Assembly (NCBI RefSeq): GCF_003935375.1
Contig: NZ_RHQM01000014.1
Coordinates: 89,091 to 153,090 of the forward strand
Origin: Stutzerimonas xanthomarina
GTDB taxonomy: Bacteria > Pseudomonadota > Gammaproteobacteria > Pseudomonadales > Pseudomonadaceae
Direction: 5' to 3'
DNA: 64,000 bases
The position numbers and the translations under genes were made by a program. This document shows, in pieces, positions 52,400-64,000 of the stretch; the stretch's first letter is position 1; each line of letters starts with the position of its first letter. Under the pieces are notes generated by a model. The model made no database searches. It saw only the letters and a program-made list of their open reading frames with translations, and was not told where the DNA came from.

Positions 52400-52431
52400 T
52401 CAACTTTGAGCAGCTTGCGCCGTCTGGGGCG

Positions 52432-53796
52432 TTATTTCTCCAGCTGCTTCCAGGCCTTGAGCGTCCAGACCAGGTGCGCCTGCTCGACGCGCATTTCCAG
52501 CGCTTGCTCGTCGATGGGCTGGCGAGCCAGCTCATGCAGCTTGGCCAGCTCGCCGTACAGTCGATCGACTTCCGGCAACTCCAGCACGCTGCGGGCCAGA
52601 TGCAGCCAGACCAGCAGGCGCTCCATGCGCGGGCTCTGTTCGGCGAGGTCTTCGGGTTGTTGCTGGTAGCGCGGCAGTTGCAGGGCCTTGGCTTCTTCCG
52701 CCAGCAGATGCAGCAGCCACTTGCCCAGCTCGGCAGCGCCCTGGCGATCGCCGCGCGCATTGCGGCCTTCGGTCCAGCTGCGCTGCAGCAGCCAGAGCGA
52801 GGCTTTCAGCGACAGCAGGCCCCAGCGGGTCTGGCCCAGTTCCTCGGCGAACTGCACTGGTGCGGCCTTGCGCACGCCTTCATCGTCCTGGCCGGCTTCG
52901 ACCCGTGGGCGCCAGTCCTGGATCAGCGCGTCGAGCAGTTCACGCAGCTCACGACTGCTGGCGCGCGGGGCGGCCTGGCCGAGGCTGCCGAGCAGGGCGC
53001 GCAGCTCGATCAGCTGCTGCAGCCAGTCACTCAGCAGTTTCCAGCGGCCATTGAAGCGGTACTGCTCAGCCAGACGCTGGCTGTTGCCCAGCAGCTGCCA
53101 GCCGAGGGCTACCACCGCGTCGTCCAGCGGCATCGTAGCGTCGAGTGCCGGCGCCGGCAGCTGCAGGTTGTAGCCATCGGCGTCATGCAGGCGATAGCCG
53201 CGCTCGGCCTTGCTGATGTCGCAGGGCATCAGCGGCAGGTCGGCGGCCAGCTCGGCCGCCAATTCCAGCAGCGCTTCCGGATCGCCCTGGCGCAGCTCGA
53301 GTTCCAGCTCGCAGATTTCCTCGGACTGCTTGCCGGCCTTGACCTGGCCCAGATCCAGCGCCGCCTCGATCACCACCTTGGTCTTGCCGCGGCCCCAGGC
53401 AATTTCGGCTTTCTCGCGCACGAAGTCGGTGGTGAAGATCGGCTTGAGACTTTTCTTGTCCAGCTCGGCGAGGCTGGCCGGCCAGCAGTCGTCGCCAAGC
53501 TTCTTGGTGTCGAGCTTGGCCTTGTCCAGATACCAGTCCCACTCGTTGCGCTCGGAAAGCCCGGCGACGCTCTGGCCGCGGCTTTTCAGGGTCTGGATAA
53601 ACTGCTCGCCGTCGCGGCGCAGGCGCAGCGCGACGCGGGCCTGGGCGAGGTCGCGCTCGGCGGTGTCGTAATACTGGTTGAACAGCTCATGGCGCGACCA
53701 GCCACTCTTGTTGCGCTTCTTCAGCAGCGGATGATCGCGCAGGGCGAGCAGGGTTTCGCGGCTGGCGCGTAGCTTGATTTCGGTTTCTTTCTGCAT
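52432..53796 (-). CDS. CYTH and CHAD domain protein (inorganic triphosphatase-like)
   Basis: 454 residues from ATG at 53796, where the CYTH signature begins at once (MQKETEIKLRASRETL, the ExExK motif). The CYTH domain (about 1-200) shows the charged strands VALRLRRDGEQFIQTLKSRG and ICELELELRQGDPEALLELA. The CHAD domain (about 220-454) is helical with positively charged His/Arg surfaces. Such proteins hydrolyse inorganic triphosphate and the CHAD part binds polyphosphate. The adjacent, divergent phosphate genes (DUF47 and PiT) agree with a phosphate-related role. Confidence 0.9.
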   Translation of the reverse strand: MQKETEIKLRASRETLLALRDHPLLKKRNKSGWSRHELFNQYYDTAERDLAQARVALRLRRDGEQFIQTLKSRGQSVAGLSERNEWDWYLDKAKLDTKKLGDDCWPASLAELDKKSLKPIFTTDFVREKAEIAWGRGKTKVVIEAALDLGQVKAGKQSEEICELELELRQGDPEALLELAAELAADLPLMPCDISKAERGYRLHDADGYNLQLPAPALDATMPLDDAVVALGWQLLGNSQRLAEQYRFNGRWKLLSDWLQQLIELRALLGSLGQAAPRASSRELRELLDALIQDWRPRVEAGQDDEGVRKAAPVQFAEELGQTRWGLLSLKASLWLLQRSWTEGRNARGDRQGAAELGKWLLHLLAEEAKALQLPRYQQQPEDLAEQSPRMERLLVWLHLARSVLELPEVDRLYGELAKLHELARQPIDEQALEMRVEQAHLVWTLKAWKQLEK

Positions 53797-53909
53797 GGTG
53801 CCGACTGGGTGCCTATGATGTGTGGATGTTGCAGCCTGATGACGCACGGTAGCAGGCGTGATGGCCTGTCCGTATACTTGCCGCCTCTTTCAAGCCGGGG
53901 CCATACCCT

Positions 53910-54587
53910 ATGCCAGTCAATCCTTTCGTCAGCTTGTTCGGACGTTCGCCAATCGGCCCGATGCAACAGCATATGGCCAAGTCGCACGAATGTGCAGCGA
54001 ACCTGGTGCCGCTATTCCAGGCGGTCATGGCCGAAGACTGGGAGAAGGTCGAGCAGATTCAGCAGCAGATGTCGCAGCTGGAAAACGAAGCCGACAAGCT
54101 CAAGAAGAGCGTTCGCCAGCACCTGCCCAAGAGCCTGTTCCTGCCGGTGCCGCGCTCCGATCTGCTGGACCTGCTGAGTGTACAGGACAAGATCGCCAAC
54201 CGCGCCAAGGACATCGCCGGCCTGATGCTGGGTCGCTGCATGACCATCCCGCAGGCACTGCAGCCGCAGATGCTCGCCTACGTGCAACGCACCGTGGATG
54301 CCAGCGCCCAGGCGCTGAAAGCGCTGAAGGAACTGGATTCGCTGCTGGAAACCGGCTTCAGCGGCCGCGAAGCCACTCTCGTCGAGAAGATGGTCGAAGA
54401 GCTCGAGGAAATCGAGCGGGAAACCGACCGCATGCAGATCACGGTTCGCCGTGCGCTGTTCCACCTGGAAAAGGATTTGCCAGCAGTCGACGTGATCTTT
54501 CTCTACAAGATCATCGAATGGATCGGTGATGTAGCCGACCGCGCCGAGCGCGTCGGTAACCGTCTGGAACAACTGCTGGCGCGCTGA
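53910..54587 (+). CDS. DUF47/TIGR00153 PhoU-like protein
   Basis: 225 residues, all-helical, starting MPVNPFVSLFGRSPIGPMQQ. Helical repeats of the PhoU type are visible: KVEQIQQQMSQLENEADKLK, DLLDLLSVQDKIANRAKDIA and a matching second half VEELEEIERETDRMQITVRR, IFLYKIIEWIGDVADRAERV. It is thought to control the PiT permease encoded 39 bases downstream, as in many bacteria. Membrane association is possible but it has no helix of its own. Confidence 0.92.
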   Translation: MPVNPFVSLFGRSPIGPMQQHMAKSHECAANLVPLFQAVMAEDWEKVEQIQQQMSQLENEADKLKKSVRQHLPKSLFLPVPRSDLLDLLSVQDKIANRAKDIAGLMLGRCMTIPQALQPQMLAYVQRTVDASAQALKALKELDSLLETGFSGREATLVEKMVEELEEIERETDRMQITVRRALFHLEKDLPAVDVIFLYKIIEWIGDVADRAERVGNRLEQLLAR

Positions 54588-54626
54588 GGCGCCAGCATCC
54601 TTTCTGGGTTCAACAGGTAATTCCTT

Positions 54627-55892
54627 ATGTCTCTTATTGCGGATTACGGCTTCGTACTCCTGATCCTTGCCTGCGCATTCGGTTTCTTCATGGCCTGGGG
54701 CGTGGGCGCCAATGACGTGGCCAATGCCATGGGTACTTCGGTCGGTTCTCGGGCGCTGACCATCAAGCAGGCCATCATCGTGGCCATGATCTTCGAGTTC
54801 TGCGGCGCCTATCTGGCCGGCGGCGAAGTCACCGAGACGATCAAGAACGGCATCGTCGACGCGGAGGTGATTTCCCCTGACCTGATGGTGCTGGGGATGA
54901 TGTCGGCGCTATTGGCCGCCGGCACCTGGCTGATGATCGCGACGATGAAAGGCTGGCCGGTTTCCACCACGCATTCGATTATCGGCGCGGTGATTGGCTT
55001 CGCCGCGGTGGGTGTGTCCACCGATGCGGTGCATTGGGACGCCATCGGTCCGATCGTCGCCAGCTGGGTGGTCACCCCGATGCTGTCCGGCATCGTCGCC
55101 TTCGGCCTATTCATGAGCGTGCAGAAGCTGATCATCAATACCGATCATCCGTTCGAGAACGCCAAGCGCTTCGTGCCGCTGTACATGTTCCTGACCGGCT
55201 TCATGGTCGCGCTGATGACGGTCACCAAGGGCCTCAAGCATGTCGGTCTGACCCTCAGCAGCGGCCAGGGCATCCTGCTGGCCTTCGGCATCGGCCTGCT
55301 GGTGATGCTCGCGGGTATCGCGCTGCTCTCGCGGATCAAGGTCGACGTCGAAGCCGACAAGACCTTTCACTTCGCCAGCGTGGAAAAGGTGTTCGCCGTC
55401 CTGATGATCTTCACCGCCTGCTCGATGGCCTTCGCCCATGGCGCCAACGATGTCGCCAACGCGGTTGGTCCGCTGGCCGCCATCGTCGGTGTGATCGAGT
55501 CCGGCGGCGCCGCCGACATCGCGGCCAAGTCCGCCGTGCCGGGCTGGGTGTTGCTGCTTGGTGCGATAGGTATCGTCATCGGTCTGGCCACCTACGGCTA
55601 CAAGGTGATCGCCACCATCGGCAAGGAAATCACCGAGCTGACGCCAAGCCGCGGTTTTGCCGCCGAACTGGCTACTGCGACAACCGTGGTCGGCGCATCG
55701 GCCATCGGCCTGCCGGTCTCCACGACTCACACGCTGGTCGGAGCGGTTCTCGGGATAGGTATCGCGCGCGGTATCGGTGCGCTGAACCTGGGTGTCGTCG
55801 GCTCGATCTTCATGTCCTGGCTGATCACCCTGCCGGCCGGTGCGTTCCTGGCGATCGTCTTCTTCACCGTGCTCAAGTTCATCTTCCTTTAA
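54627..55892 (+). CDS. pit: PiT-family inorganic phosphate transporter
   Basis: 421 residues with about ten membrane helices. The two duplicated PiT signature regions are clear: GVGANDVANAMGTSVGSRAL (about 27) and FAHGANDVANAVGPLAAIVG (about 270), each with the GANDVAN motif. VSTTHSIIGAVIGFAAV and VSTTHTLVGAVLGIGIA show the internal repeat. It is a low-affinity proton- or sodium-coupled phosphate symporter of the inner membrane. It forms an operon with DUF47; a terminator follows. Confidence 0.94.
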   Translation: MSLIADYGFVLLILACAFGFFMAWGVGANDVANAMGTSVGSRALTIKQAIIVAMIFEFCGAYLAGGEVTETIKNGIVDAEVISPDLMVLGMMSALLAAGTWLMIATMKGWPVSTTHSIIGAVIGFAAVGVSTDAVHWDAIGPIVASWVVTPMLSGIVAFGLFMSVQKLIINTDHPFENAKRFVPLYMFLTGFMVALMTVTKGLKHVGLTLSSGQGILLAFGIGLLVMLAGIALLSRIKVDVEADKTFHFASVEKVFAVLMIFTACSMAFAHGANDVANAVGPLAAIVGVIESGGAADIAAKSAVPGWVLLLGAIGIVIGLATYGYKVIATIGKEITELTPSRGFAAELATATTVVGASAIGLPVSTTHTLVGAVLGIGIARGIGALNLGVVGSIFMSWLITLPAGAFLAIVFFTVLKFIFL

Positions 55893-55911
55893 GGCAGTGA
55901 ACGATGTTTGT

Positions 55912-55934
55912 GCCCCGCCTCGGCGGGGCGTTTT
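55912..55934 (+). terminator. Terminator after pit
   Basis: GCCCCGCC and GGCGGGGC form an 8-bp stem, followed by TTTT and then cgttt. It is placed 20 bases after the pit stop and before argE. Confidence 0.75.
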
Positions 55935-56008
55935 CGTTTGCGGGTCCCGTCGTGGCGCGTTTCATGCTTCACTGCAGGCTCGTTCCGATTGCATCACGGA
56001 GGTAGCCG

Positions 56009-57169
56009 GTGCCCATTCCATCATTCAAGGAGCAGTTCGCTGCGCTCCTCGCGGCACCCTCGGTCAGCTGTACGCAGCCGGGCTGGGATCAGAGCAATCG
56101 TCCCGTGATCGAGTTGCTCGCGGCCTGGCTCGGTGAACTGGGCTTCACCTGCGAAACGCCGGAAGTCGCGCCGGGAAAATTCAACCTGCTCGCCAGCTAT
56201 GGCAGTGGTCCCGGCGGGCTGGTGCTGGCCGGGCACAGCGATACCGTGCCGTTCGATGCCGCGCTGTGGCAGTCCGATCCACTGAAGCTGCGCGAGGCCG
56301 ATGACCGCTGGTACGGCCTCGGCAGCTGCGACATGAAAGGCTTCTTCGCCCTGATCATCGAGGCGGTTCGGCCGCTGCTGGAGCAGCCGTTCCGCCGCCC
56401 ATTGCTGATTCTCGCCACCTGCGATGAAGAGAGTTCGATGTCCGGCGCCCGTGCCCTGGCCGAAGCCGGTCGCCCGCTCGGGCGTGCTGCGGTGATCGGC
56501 GAGCCCACCGGCCTGCGCCCGGTACGCCTGCACAAGGGCATCATGATGGAGCGCATCGACATCCTCGGGCAGAGCGGGCATTCGTCGAACCCGGCCTATG
56601 GTCATAGCGCCCTGGAAGCCATGCACGGCGTGATTGGCGAGATGATCACGCTGCGTCGGCAGTGGCAGGGCGAATACGACAACCCGCTGTTCGACGTGCC
56701 CAAGCCGACGCTCAACTTCGGCTGCATCCATGGCGGCGACAACCCCAACCGCATCTGCGGGCAATGTTCGCTGGAGTTCGATCTACGCCCGCTGCCGGGC
56801 ATGGACCCGCAGCAGCTGCGAACGATCATCCGCCAGCGCCTGCAGCCGCTGGCCGAGCAGCACCAGGTGCAAATCGACCTGGCGCCGCTGTTCCCCGCGG
56901 TGCCAGCTTTCGAGCAGGCGGCGGAAAGCGAGCTGGTCCGCCTGGCCGAGCGCCTCACCGGGCACCAGGCCGAGGCGGTGGCGTTTGCCACCGAAGCGCC
57001 TTATCTTCAGCAGCTCGGCTGCGAAACGCTTGTGCTGGGGCCCGGCGACATCGCTTGCGCGCACCAGCCCGACGAATACCTGCAGCTCGAGCGCATCGAA
57101 CCGACCGTGCAGCTGCTGCGGCGGATGATCGAGCACTACTGCCTGCAGCCGCAGACCGCCGCGAACTGA
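56009..57169 (+). CDS. argE: Acetylornithine deacetylase
   Basis: 386 residues from GTG at 56009, preceded by CGGAGGT. M20-family metallopeptidase features: VLAGHSDTVPF (metal-binding His-Asp), GLGSCDMKGFFALIIEA, LATCDEESSMSGARALAE (catalytic Glu pair), and the dimerisation region LHKGIMMERIDILGQSGHSS. FATEAPYLQQLGCETLVLGP and the closing IACAHQPDEYLQLERI supply the C-terminal His and Glu. It hydrolyses N-acetylornithine to ornithine in arginine synthesis. The gene is 40 bases upstream of argA, forming an arginine pair. Confidence 0.93.
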   Translation: MPIPSFKEQFAALLAAPSVSCTQPGWDQSNRPVIELLAAWLGELGFTCETPEVAPGKFNLLASYGSGPGGLVLAGHSDTVPFDAALWQSDPLKLREADDRWYGLGSCDMKGFFALIIEAVRPLLEQPFRRPLLILATCDEESSMSGARALAEAGRPLGRAAVIGEPTGLRPVRLHKGIMMERIDILGQSGHSSNPAYGHSALEAMHGVIGEMITLRRQWQGEYDNPLFDVPKPTLNFGCIHGGDNPNRICGQCSLEFDLRPLPGMDPQQLRTIIRQRLQPLAEQHQVQIDLAPLFPAVPAFEQAAESELVRLAERLTGHQAEAVAFATEAPYLQQLGCETLVLGPGDIACAHQPDEYLQLERIEPTVQLLRRMIEHYCLQPQTAAN

Positions 57170-57209
57170 CTCCAATACAGACGAACAGAACCGCCACGAA
57201 GGCTTTTAC

Positions 57210-58508
57210 ATGCACGACTACGTCACCTGGCTTCGCGACTCCTCGCCCTATATCAACTCGCACCGTGACCGCACCTTCGTCGTCATGCTGCCGGGCGACG
57301 GCCTGGAGCACGCCAACTTCGCCAACATCGTCCACGACCTGGTGCTGCTGCACAGCCTTGGTGTACGCCTGGTGCTGGTATTCGGCTCGCGTCCGCAGAT
57401 CGAGGCGCGCCTGGCCGCCCGTGGCATCGAACCGCGCTTCCATCGCGATCTGCGCGTCACCGACGCGCCGACCATGGAGTGCGTGATCGACGCGGTTGGC
57501 CAGTTGCGCATCGCCCTCGAGGCACGGCTGTCGATGGATATGGCGGCGTCGCCGATGCAGGGCGCGCGACTGCGCGTGGCCGGTGGCAACTTCGTCACCG
57601 CGCGGCCGATCGGCGTGCTCGATGGCGTCGATCTGCATCACACCGGCGAAGTACGCCGTATCGACCGCAAGGGCATCGGCCGGCTGCTGGACGAGCGCAC
57701 CATCGTGTTGCTGTCGCCGCTGGGATATTCGCCGACTGGCGAGATCTTCAACCTGGCCTGCGAGGATGTCGCCACGCGTGCGGCCATCGATCTCCAGGCC
57801 GACAAGCTGGTGCTCTACGGCGCCGAGCCAGGCTTGCTCGACGAAAGCGGCAAGCTGGTGCGCGAGCTGCGTCCGCAGCAGATTCCGGCCTATGTCGAAC
57901 GCCTCGGCAGCCAGTACCAGGCCGAGCTGCTCGACGCCGCCGCGCAGGCCTGCCGCGGCGGCGTGCGGCGCAGTCATGTGGTCAGCTACGCCGACGACGG
58001 TGCGCTGCTCAACGAGCTGTTCACCCGCGATGGCGGCGGCACGCTGGTAACCCAGGAGCAGTTCGAGCAGCTGCGCGAGGCAACCATCGAGGATGTGGGC
58101 GGGCTGATCGATCTGATCACGCCGCTGGAGGAGCAGGGCATTCTGGTGCGGCGCTCGCGCGAGGTGCTGGAGCGCGAGGTCGAGCAGTTCAGCATCGTCG
58201 AGCGTGACGGCCTGATCATCGCCTGTGCGGCGCTTTATCCGATTGCCGACTCGGATGCCGGCGAGCTCGCCTGCCTGGCGGTCAATCCGGAATACCGCCA
58301 CGGCGGTCGCGGCGATGAGCTGCTCGAACGCATCGAGGAGCGTGCCCGGGCGCTGGGGCTGAAGAAGCTGATCGTGCTCACCACACGCACCGCGCACTGG
58401 TTCCAGGAGCGCGGCTTCGAGCCGATCAGCGTCGACCGTCTGCCGGCCGCGCGGGCTTCGTTGTACAACTTCCAGCGTAATTCGAAGATCTTCGAGAAAC
58501 CGCTCTGA
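57210..58508 (+). CDS. argA: N-acetylglutamate synthase (amino-acid kinase plus GNAT)
   Basis: 432 residues. The N-terminal amino-acid-kinase-like domain (about 1-290) begins YVTWLRDSSPYINSHRDRTF and contains FVVMLPGDGLEHANFANIVH and LGVRLVLVFGSRPQIEARLA, where arginine feedback usually acts. The C-terminal GNAT domain (about 300-432) has CLAVNPEYRHGGRGDELLERI, the acetyl-CoA pyrophosphate-binding loop. It acetylates glutamate, the first step of arginine synthesis. It follows argE, and a terminator separates it from convergent gshA. Confidence 0.94.
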   Translation: MHDYVTWLRDSSPYINSHRDRTFVVMLPGDGLEHANFANIVHDLVLLHSLGVRLVLVFGSRPQIEARLAARGIEPRFHRDLRVTDAPTMECVIDAVGQLRIALEARLSMDMAASPMQGARLRVAGGNFVTARPIGVLDGVDLHHTGEVRRIDRKGIGRLLDERTIVLLSPLGYSPTGEIFNLACEDVATRAAIDLQADKLVLYGAEPGLLDESGKLVRELRPQQIPAYVERLGSQYQAELLDAAAQACRGGVRRSHVVSYADDGALLNELFTRDGGGTLVTQEQFEQLREATIEDVGGLIDLITPLEEQGILVRRSREVLEREVEQFSIVERDGLIIACAALYPIADSDAGELACLAVNPEYRHGGRGDELLERIEERARALGLKKLIVLTTRTAHWFQERGFEPISVDRLPAARASLYNFQRNSKIFEKPL

Positions 58509-58515
58509 AGTGTGC

Positions 58516-58539
58516 CGGCGGGCGTTGCGCCCGCCGTTT
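58516..58539. terminator. Terminator between argA and gshA
   Basis: CGGCGGGCG and CGCCCGCCG form a 9-bp stem with loop TTG and then TTTGTTT. It serves argA from the left and, by symmetry, gshA from the right. Confidence 0.8.
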
Positions 58540-58541
58540 GT

Positions 58542-60119
58542 TTAGAGACTAAGACCGCGCTGGTACTCGACGACGAAGCTGTCGAAATCCAGCTCGTCCG
58601 TCGCTTCCATCTCCGCCTGGCGCTCCAGCGACTGATGCGCGGCGGATTCGAACTGATCCAGCTCGCTTGCACTCGGTGCCTGGCTGCGGAAGTAGTCGGC
58701 GTGGGCCAGGGTCTGGCGCATGGCGAACTGGCTGAAGCTCTCACCGCTGCGGCGCAGCTCGTCAAGTACGCGGGCGGACGGCGTCAGGCTGCTGTCGGCG
58801 ACCTTGGCGCGCTGCTCGGCGAGCGCCTCGGCGTGCCGGGAGTCAGCATGGCTGCGGTCGAGGAGGCCGGCAACCTGGCCGATCTCGTCAAGCAACTGGT
58901 TGGCCCAATCATTGAGCATGACGCTCTCGCCACAACGCTGCAGCTCGAGTCCCGGACGCCGGCCTTCCTTGACCACCCTGAGGAAGTTGTCGGTGGCCGC
59001 GCTGCATTCGCCGTCGGCCAGGCAGGGGCTGTCGTCCAGCGCACAGAACAGCAGGAAGGCGTCGAGGAAGCGCGCTTCGTTGAGGTCGATCCCCAGCGGC
59101 AGGAAGGGGTTGATGTCCAGGCAGCGCACTTCGATGTACTGGATGCCGCGCGCGCGCAGCGCCTGCAACGGTCGTTCGCCGGTGGCGGTGACGCGTTTCG
59201 GGCGAATGTTCGAGTAGTACTCGTTCTCGATCTGCAACACGTTGGTGTTGAGCTGCTGCCAGTTGCCGGCGGCGTCCTTCGTACCCATCGCCTCGTAGGG
59301 GGCATACGGCGTGGAAACGGCGCGGAACAGGCTCTCGGTGTAGCTCGCCAGGTCGTCATAGCAGGGCGTCAGGCCGGCCTGGGCATTGTTCTGGTAGCCC
59401 AGGTCGCTCATGCGCAGGCTGGTGGCGTAGGGCAGGTACAGGGTGTCGGCGTCGAGCGCTTCGAGCTGATGCGGGCGCCCGCGCAGGAAGCTGGCGTCCA
59501 GCGCCGGTGAGGCGCCGAACAGGTACATCAGCAGCCAGCTGTAACGACGGAAGTTGCGGATCACGCCGATGTAGCGCGTCGAGCGGTAGTCCTGGGCCGA
59601 GCGGGTATCGCCATCATCGGCCCGCAGTACCGGCCACAGCGCCTCGGGCAGCGAGAAGTTGTAGTGGATGCCGGCAATGCACTGCATGGTCTTGCCGTAG
59701 CGCAGGGCCAGGCCCTGGCGATAGACGTGCTTGAGCCGCCCGATGTTGGAACTGCCGTACTCGGCGATGGGGATGTCCGCCTCGCTCGGCAGCGGACAGG
59801 GCATCGACGGACTCCAGAGGAATTCTTCGCCGAGCTTGGCATAGGTGAAGCGGTGGATCGCTCCGAGCTCGGCGAGAGTGTTCTGCGGGTCGCTGTCGGT
59901 GCCGGTGATGAACTCCAGCAGCGCCTCCGAATAATCCGTGGTGATCTGCGGGTGGGTCAGCGCCGAGCCCAGTGCGGCGGGGTGCGGGGTCATCGCCAGC
60001 TGACCGCGAGCGTCGACGCGCAGGCATTCGCGTTCGATCCCGTGCAGGCATTGACTGAGCAGCGGCAGGTGGGACGGCTCGGCCAGCAACGCCAGGCGGT
60101 GGGTGAGAAGTGCGCTCAA
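58542..60119 (-). CDS. gshA: Glutamate-cysteine ligase
   Basis: 525 residues from TTG at 60119, chosen because a GAAGGA site lies 9 bases upstream and the protein then begins [11 protein letters not shown] like the P. aeruginosa enzyme (527 residues); another TTG at 60152 is possible. Motifs: [54 protein letters not shown] and [17 protein letters not shown]. It makes gamma-glutamylcysteine from glutamate and cysteine with ATP, the rate-limiting step of glutathione synthesis. It is probably a single transcript, opposite to argA. Confidence 0.94.
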   Translation of the reverse strand: MSALLTHRLALLAEPSHLPLLSQCLHGIERECLRVDARGQLAMTPHPAALGSALTHPQITTDYSEALLEFITGTDSDPQNTLAELGAIHRFTYAKLGEEFLWSPSMPCPLPSEADIPIAEYGSSNIGRLKHVYRQGLALRYGKTMQCIAGIHYNFSLPEALWPVLRADDGDTRSAQDYRSTRYIGVIRNFRRYSWLLMYLFGASPALDASFLRGRPHQLEALDADTLYLPYATSLRMSDLGYQNNAQAGLTPCYDDLASYTESLFRAVSTPYAPYEAMGTKDAAGNWQQLNTNVLQIENEYYSNIRPKRVTATGERPLQALRARGIQYIEVRCLDINPFLPLGIDLNEARFLDAFLLFCALDDSPCLADGECSAATDNFLRVVKEGRRPGLELQRCGESVMLNDWANQLLDEIGQVAGLLDRSHADSRHAEALAEQRAKVADSSLTPSARVLDELRRSGESFSQFAMRQTLAHADYFRSQAPSASELDQFESAAHQSLERQAEMEATDELDFDSFVVEYQRGLSL

Positions 60120-60229
60120 CTTGTGGATTCCTTCACGCGACAGTCGGCCCAATATGGGGATGGAAACGCCGCTTCACAAGAGGCAGCGTTGCTTCGATCG
60201 CTGTCGACGCATGCCGACTCCGCTAGCGG

Positions 60230-60249
60230 CTAGTGGCACAGGCCACTAG
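60230..60249 (-). terminator. Small perfect hairpin at thioesterase stop
   Basis: CTAGTGGC and GCCACTAG pair over 8 bp around a 4-base loop and overlap the stop codon of the thioesterase at 60246. There is no clear T-run; it may protect the transcript end. Confidence 0.4.
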
Positions 60250-60635
60250 AGGCAGGCGAAGGTCGCCTGGGCCTTGGCGACCAGTTTCTCGCCCTGGTGG
60301 ACTTCAGCTTCCAGCACCTGGGTCCGCCGGCCGCCATGCACCACCCAGGCGCGGCAACGCAGCTCGCCGTCGCTCACCGGGCGGATGTAGTTGACCTTGC
60401 ACTCCAGCGTAACGCTGTTCGGCGAGCCATCGCCCAGGCTGTGGCTGGCCTGGCCCATGGCGGTGTCGATCAGCGAGAACAGCGCGCCGCCGTGCAGCTT
60501 GCCGTGCAGGTTGCGCAGACCGTCGTGCATGCTCAGGCCGAGCACCGCCTCGCCGTTGCCGACCTGGTGAATCTCCAGGCCGAGCAGGCGGCCGAAGGCG
60601 CTGGAGCTGCCCACCGCCTCGACTTGAATGCTCAT
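60246..60635 (-). CDS. PaaI-type hot-dog thioesterase
   Basis: 129 residues with a single hot-dog domain. The active-site region NLHGKLHGGALFSLIDTAMG (about 43-62) is the HGG motif with a downstream Asp of the PaaI/YdiI family. Later strands read NSVTLECKVNYIRPVSDGEL and QVLEAEVHQGEKLVAKAQAT. It should hydrolyse small or aromatic acyl-CoA thioesters in the cytoplasm. It starts 3 bases after the tex stop and is probably co-transcribed with tex, as in P. aeruginosa (PA5202 after PA5201). Confidence 0.9.
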   Translation of the reverse strand: MSIQVEAVGSSSAFGRLLGLEIHQVGNGEAVLGLSMHDGLRNLHGKLHGGALFSLIDTAMGQASHSLGDGSPNSVTLECKVNYIRPVSDGELRCRAWVVHGGRRTQVLEAEVHQGEKLVAKAQATFACL

Positions 60636-60637
60636 GC

Positions 60638-62956
<2,319 letters not shown>

Positions 62957-63181
62957 GAACCTACCTGGGTCAGTCAAACCATGCAGGCCGGGCCTGCGCG
63001 AAAGCCGGCGATTATAGGGGAACTGCGGCTGCCGGCCTCAACCGATTGCCGGTGAGCGGTCGCCGGTCTGGGTCGAATGCTGCGGGAATCGGCCGTTCGA
63101 CGAAAAATCTGCTAACAATGGCTGTCAGTAGGGCCGATCCACACTGCGCAATAATGCGCCGTCGACCATCTGGGAGTTTCC

Positions 63182-63916
63182 ATGAGCAGCACTGCGCCAG
63201 CCAGCGAAGGCGAAAAAATCCTCATCGTCGATGACGATGCCCGTCTGCGACGTCTGCTCGAGCGTTTTCTCGACGAGCAGGGCTACCGCGTCCGTACCGT
63301 GGAAAACACCGAGCAGATGGATCGTTTGCTCAGCCGCGAGCTGTTCCAGCTGGTGGTGCTCGACCTGATGATGCCGGGTGAGGATGGTCTGTCTGCGTGC
63401 CGCCGGCTGCGCGAGGGCAACAATCAGATTCCGATCATCATGCTCACCGCCAAGGGCGACGAGGCCAGTCGCATTCAGGGCCTGGAGCAGGGCGCCGATG
63501 ATTACCTGGCCAAACCCTTCAACCCCCGTGAGCTGCTCGCGCGCATTCGTGCGGTGCTGCGTCGGCAGGCGCCGCAGGTTCCGGGCGCGCCGGCCAGTGA
63601 GGACGAGACCGTCACCTTCGGCGAGTACGAGCTGTCGCTGGCCACGCGTGAGCTGAAGAAGGGCAACGAAGTGCACATGCTCACCACCGGTGAGTTCGCC
63701 GTGCTCAAGGCGCTGGTCCAGCACGCACGCGAGCCGCTGACCCGCGACAAGCTGATGAACCTCGCCCGCGGGCGCGAGTGGGATGCACTGGAGCGCTCCA
63801 TTGACGTGCAGATATCCCGCCTGCGCCGGCTGATCGAGCCGGACCCGTCCAAGCCGCGCTATATCCAGACCGTCTGGGGTGTGGGTTACGTATTCGTGCC
63901 GGACGGCAATAAGTGA
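63182..63916 (+). CDS. ompR: OmpR-family response regulator (OmpR/AmgR)
   Basis: 244 residues. The receiver (about 11-125) has the acidic pair in ILIVDDDARLRRLLERF, the phospho-Asp in VVLDLMMPGEDGLSACRRLR (about 62), the Thr/Lys switch in IIMLTAKGD and YLAKPFNPRELL. A winged-helix DNA-binding domain (about 140-244) follows, with the end RYIQTVWGVGYVFVPDGNK. The partner kinase gene begins 43 bases downstream, so this is the OmpR/EnvZ (AmgR/AmgS) envelope-stress pair; in P. aeruginosa it governs aminoglycoside-related envelope stress. Confidence 0.94.
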   Translation: MSSTAPASEGEKILIVDDDARLRRLLERFLDEQGYRVRTVENTEQMDRLLSRELFQLVVLDLMMPGEDGLSACRRLREGNNQIPIIMLTAKGDEASRIQGLEQGADDYLAKPFNPRELLARIRAVLRRQAPQVPGAPASEDETVTFGEYELSLATRELKKGNEVHMLTTGEFAVLKALVQHAREPLTRDKLMNLARGREWDALERSIDVQISRLRRLIEPDPSKPRYIQTVWGVGYVFVPDGNK

Positions 63917-63958
63917 GTTGGCTGCGGCCTGCCGTCCTGGGCCTGCCGCCGGGACTTC

Positions 63959-64000
63959 ATGAAAACTCCGCTCTGGTTCCCGCAAAGCTTCTTCGCCCGC
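63959..64000 (+). CDS. envZ: EnvZ/AmgS sensor kinase, 5' end only
   Basis: Only 14 codons are visible from ATG at 63959 (MKTPLWFPQSFFAR), running off the right edge. They match the start of the Pseudomonas EnvZ/AmgS protein as I remember it. Position directly after ompR supports the call. No domain can be seen. Confidence 0.8.
   Translation, partial: MKTPLWFPQSFFAR

Overview
The window reads as a chromosome of Pseudomonas sensu lato; the P. stutzeri/Stutzerimonas group is my guess. The evidence is high-GC coding sequence and a right-hand block (about 50.5-64 kb) whose order matches what I recall from P. aeruginosa PAO1 (PA5210 back to PA5199): GspE-like ATPase, CYTH/CHAD, DUF47, PiT, argE, argA, gshA, thioesterase, tex, ompR/amgR, envZ/amgS. 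All family calls were made by eye from the translated sequence; no search was run.

Bases 1-29.5 kb hold a large catabolic cluster for an unidentified hydrophobic, probably cyclic or branched, carboxylic acid. It has two acyl-CoA ligases, ten acyl-CoA dehydrogenase (ACAD) domains arranged as five small/large pairs (two fused, three as adjacent genes), an old-yellow-enzyme/dienoyl-CoA reductase, two SDRs, an enoyl-CoA hydratase, a thiolase, a DUF35 protein, an isochorismatase-fold protein without its triad, and a UspA protein. An envelope module (DUF1302, DUF1329, YCF48/BNR, MMPL) lies inside it. The cluster fires from three divergent promoter regions, and all three carry the same operator-like motif, CTRAY-N5-GTTAG or a close variant. 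No regulator gene is in the window. Paired ACADs plus DUF35 recall steroid or terpenoid catabolism, but no steroid ring-cleavage gene is present.

Bases 29.5-37.2 kb are a mosaic boundary. A malate synthase G gene is cut at about 30931 and joined to the remnant of another gene. Then come an unknown membrane protein, a zinc-ribbon protein, a divergent tyrosine recombinase with a palindrome-rich 700-bp non-coding region, and a small phage-like module (XRE regulator, antirepressor-N protein, DUF6957 and unknowns). The module ends with a small gene preceded by what looks like an elaborate pseudoknotted leader RNA, just before tRNA-Thr(UGU), the likely island border.

Bases 37.3-64 kb are core: a methyltransferase, a TRAP transporter (QM divergent from P), OsmC, DUF2388, a 1578-residue hybrid sensor kinase, two L,D-transpeptidase-family proteins, then the syntenic block above covering phosphate uptake, arginine and glutathione synthesis, Tex and the OmpR/EnvZ system, which runs off the right edge.
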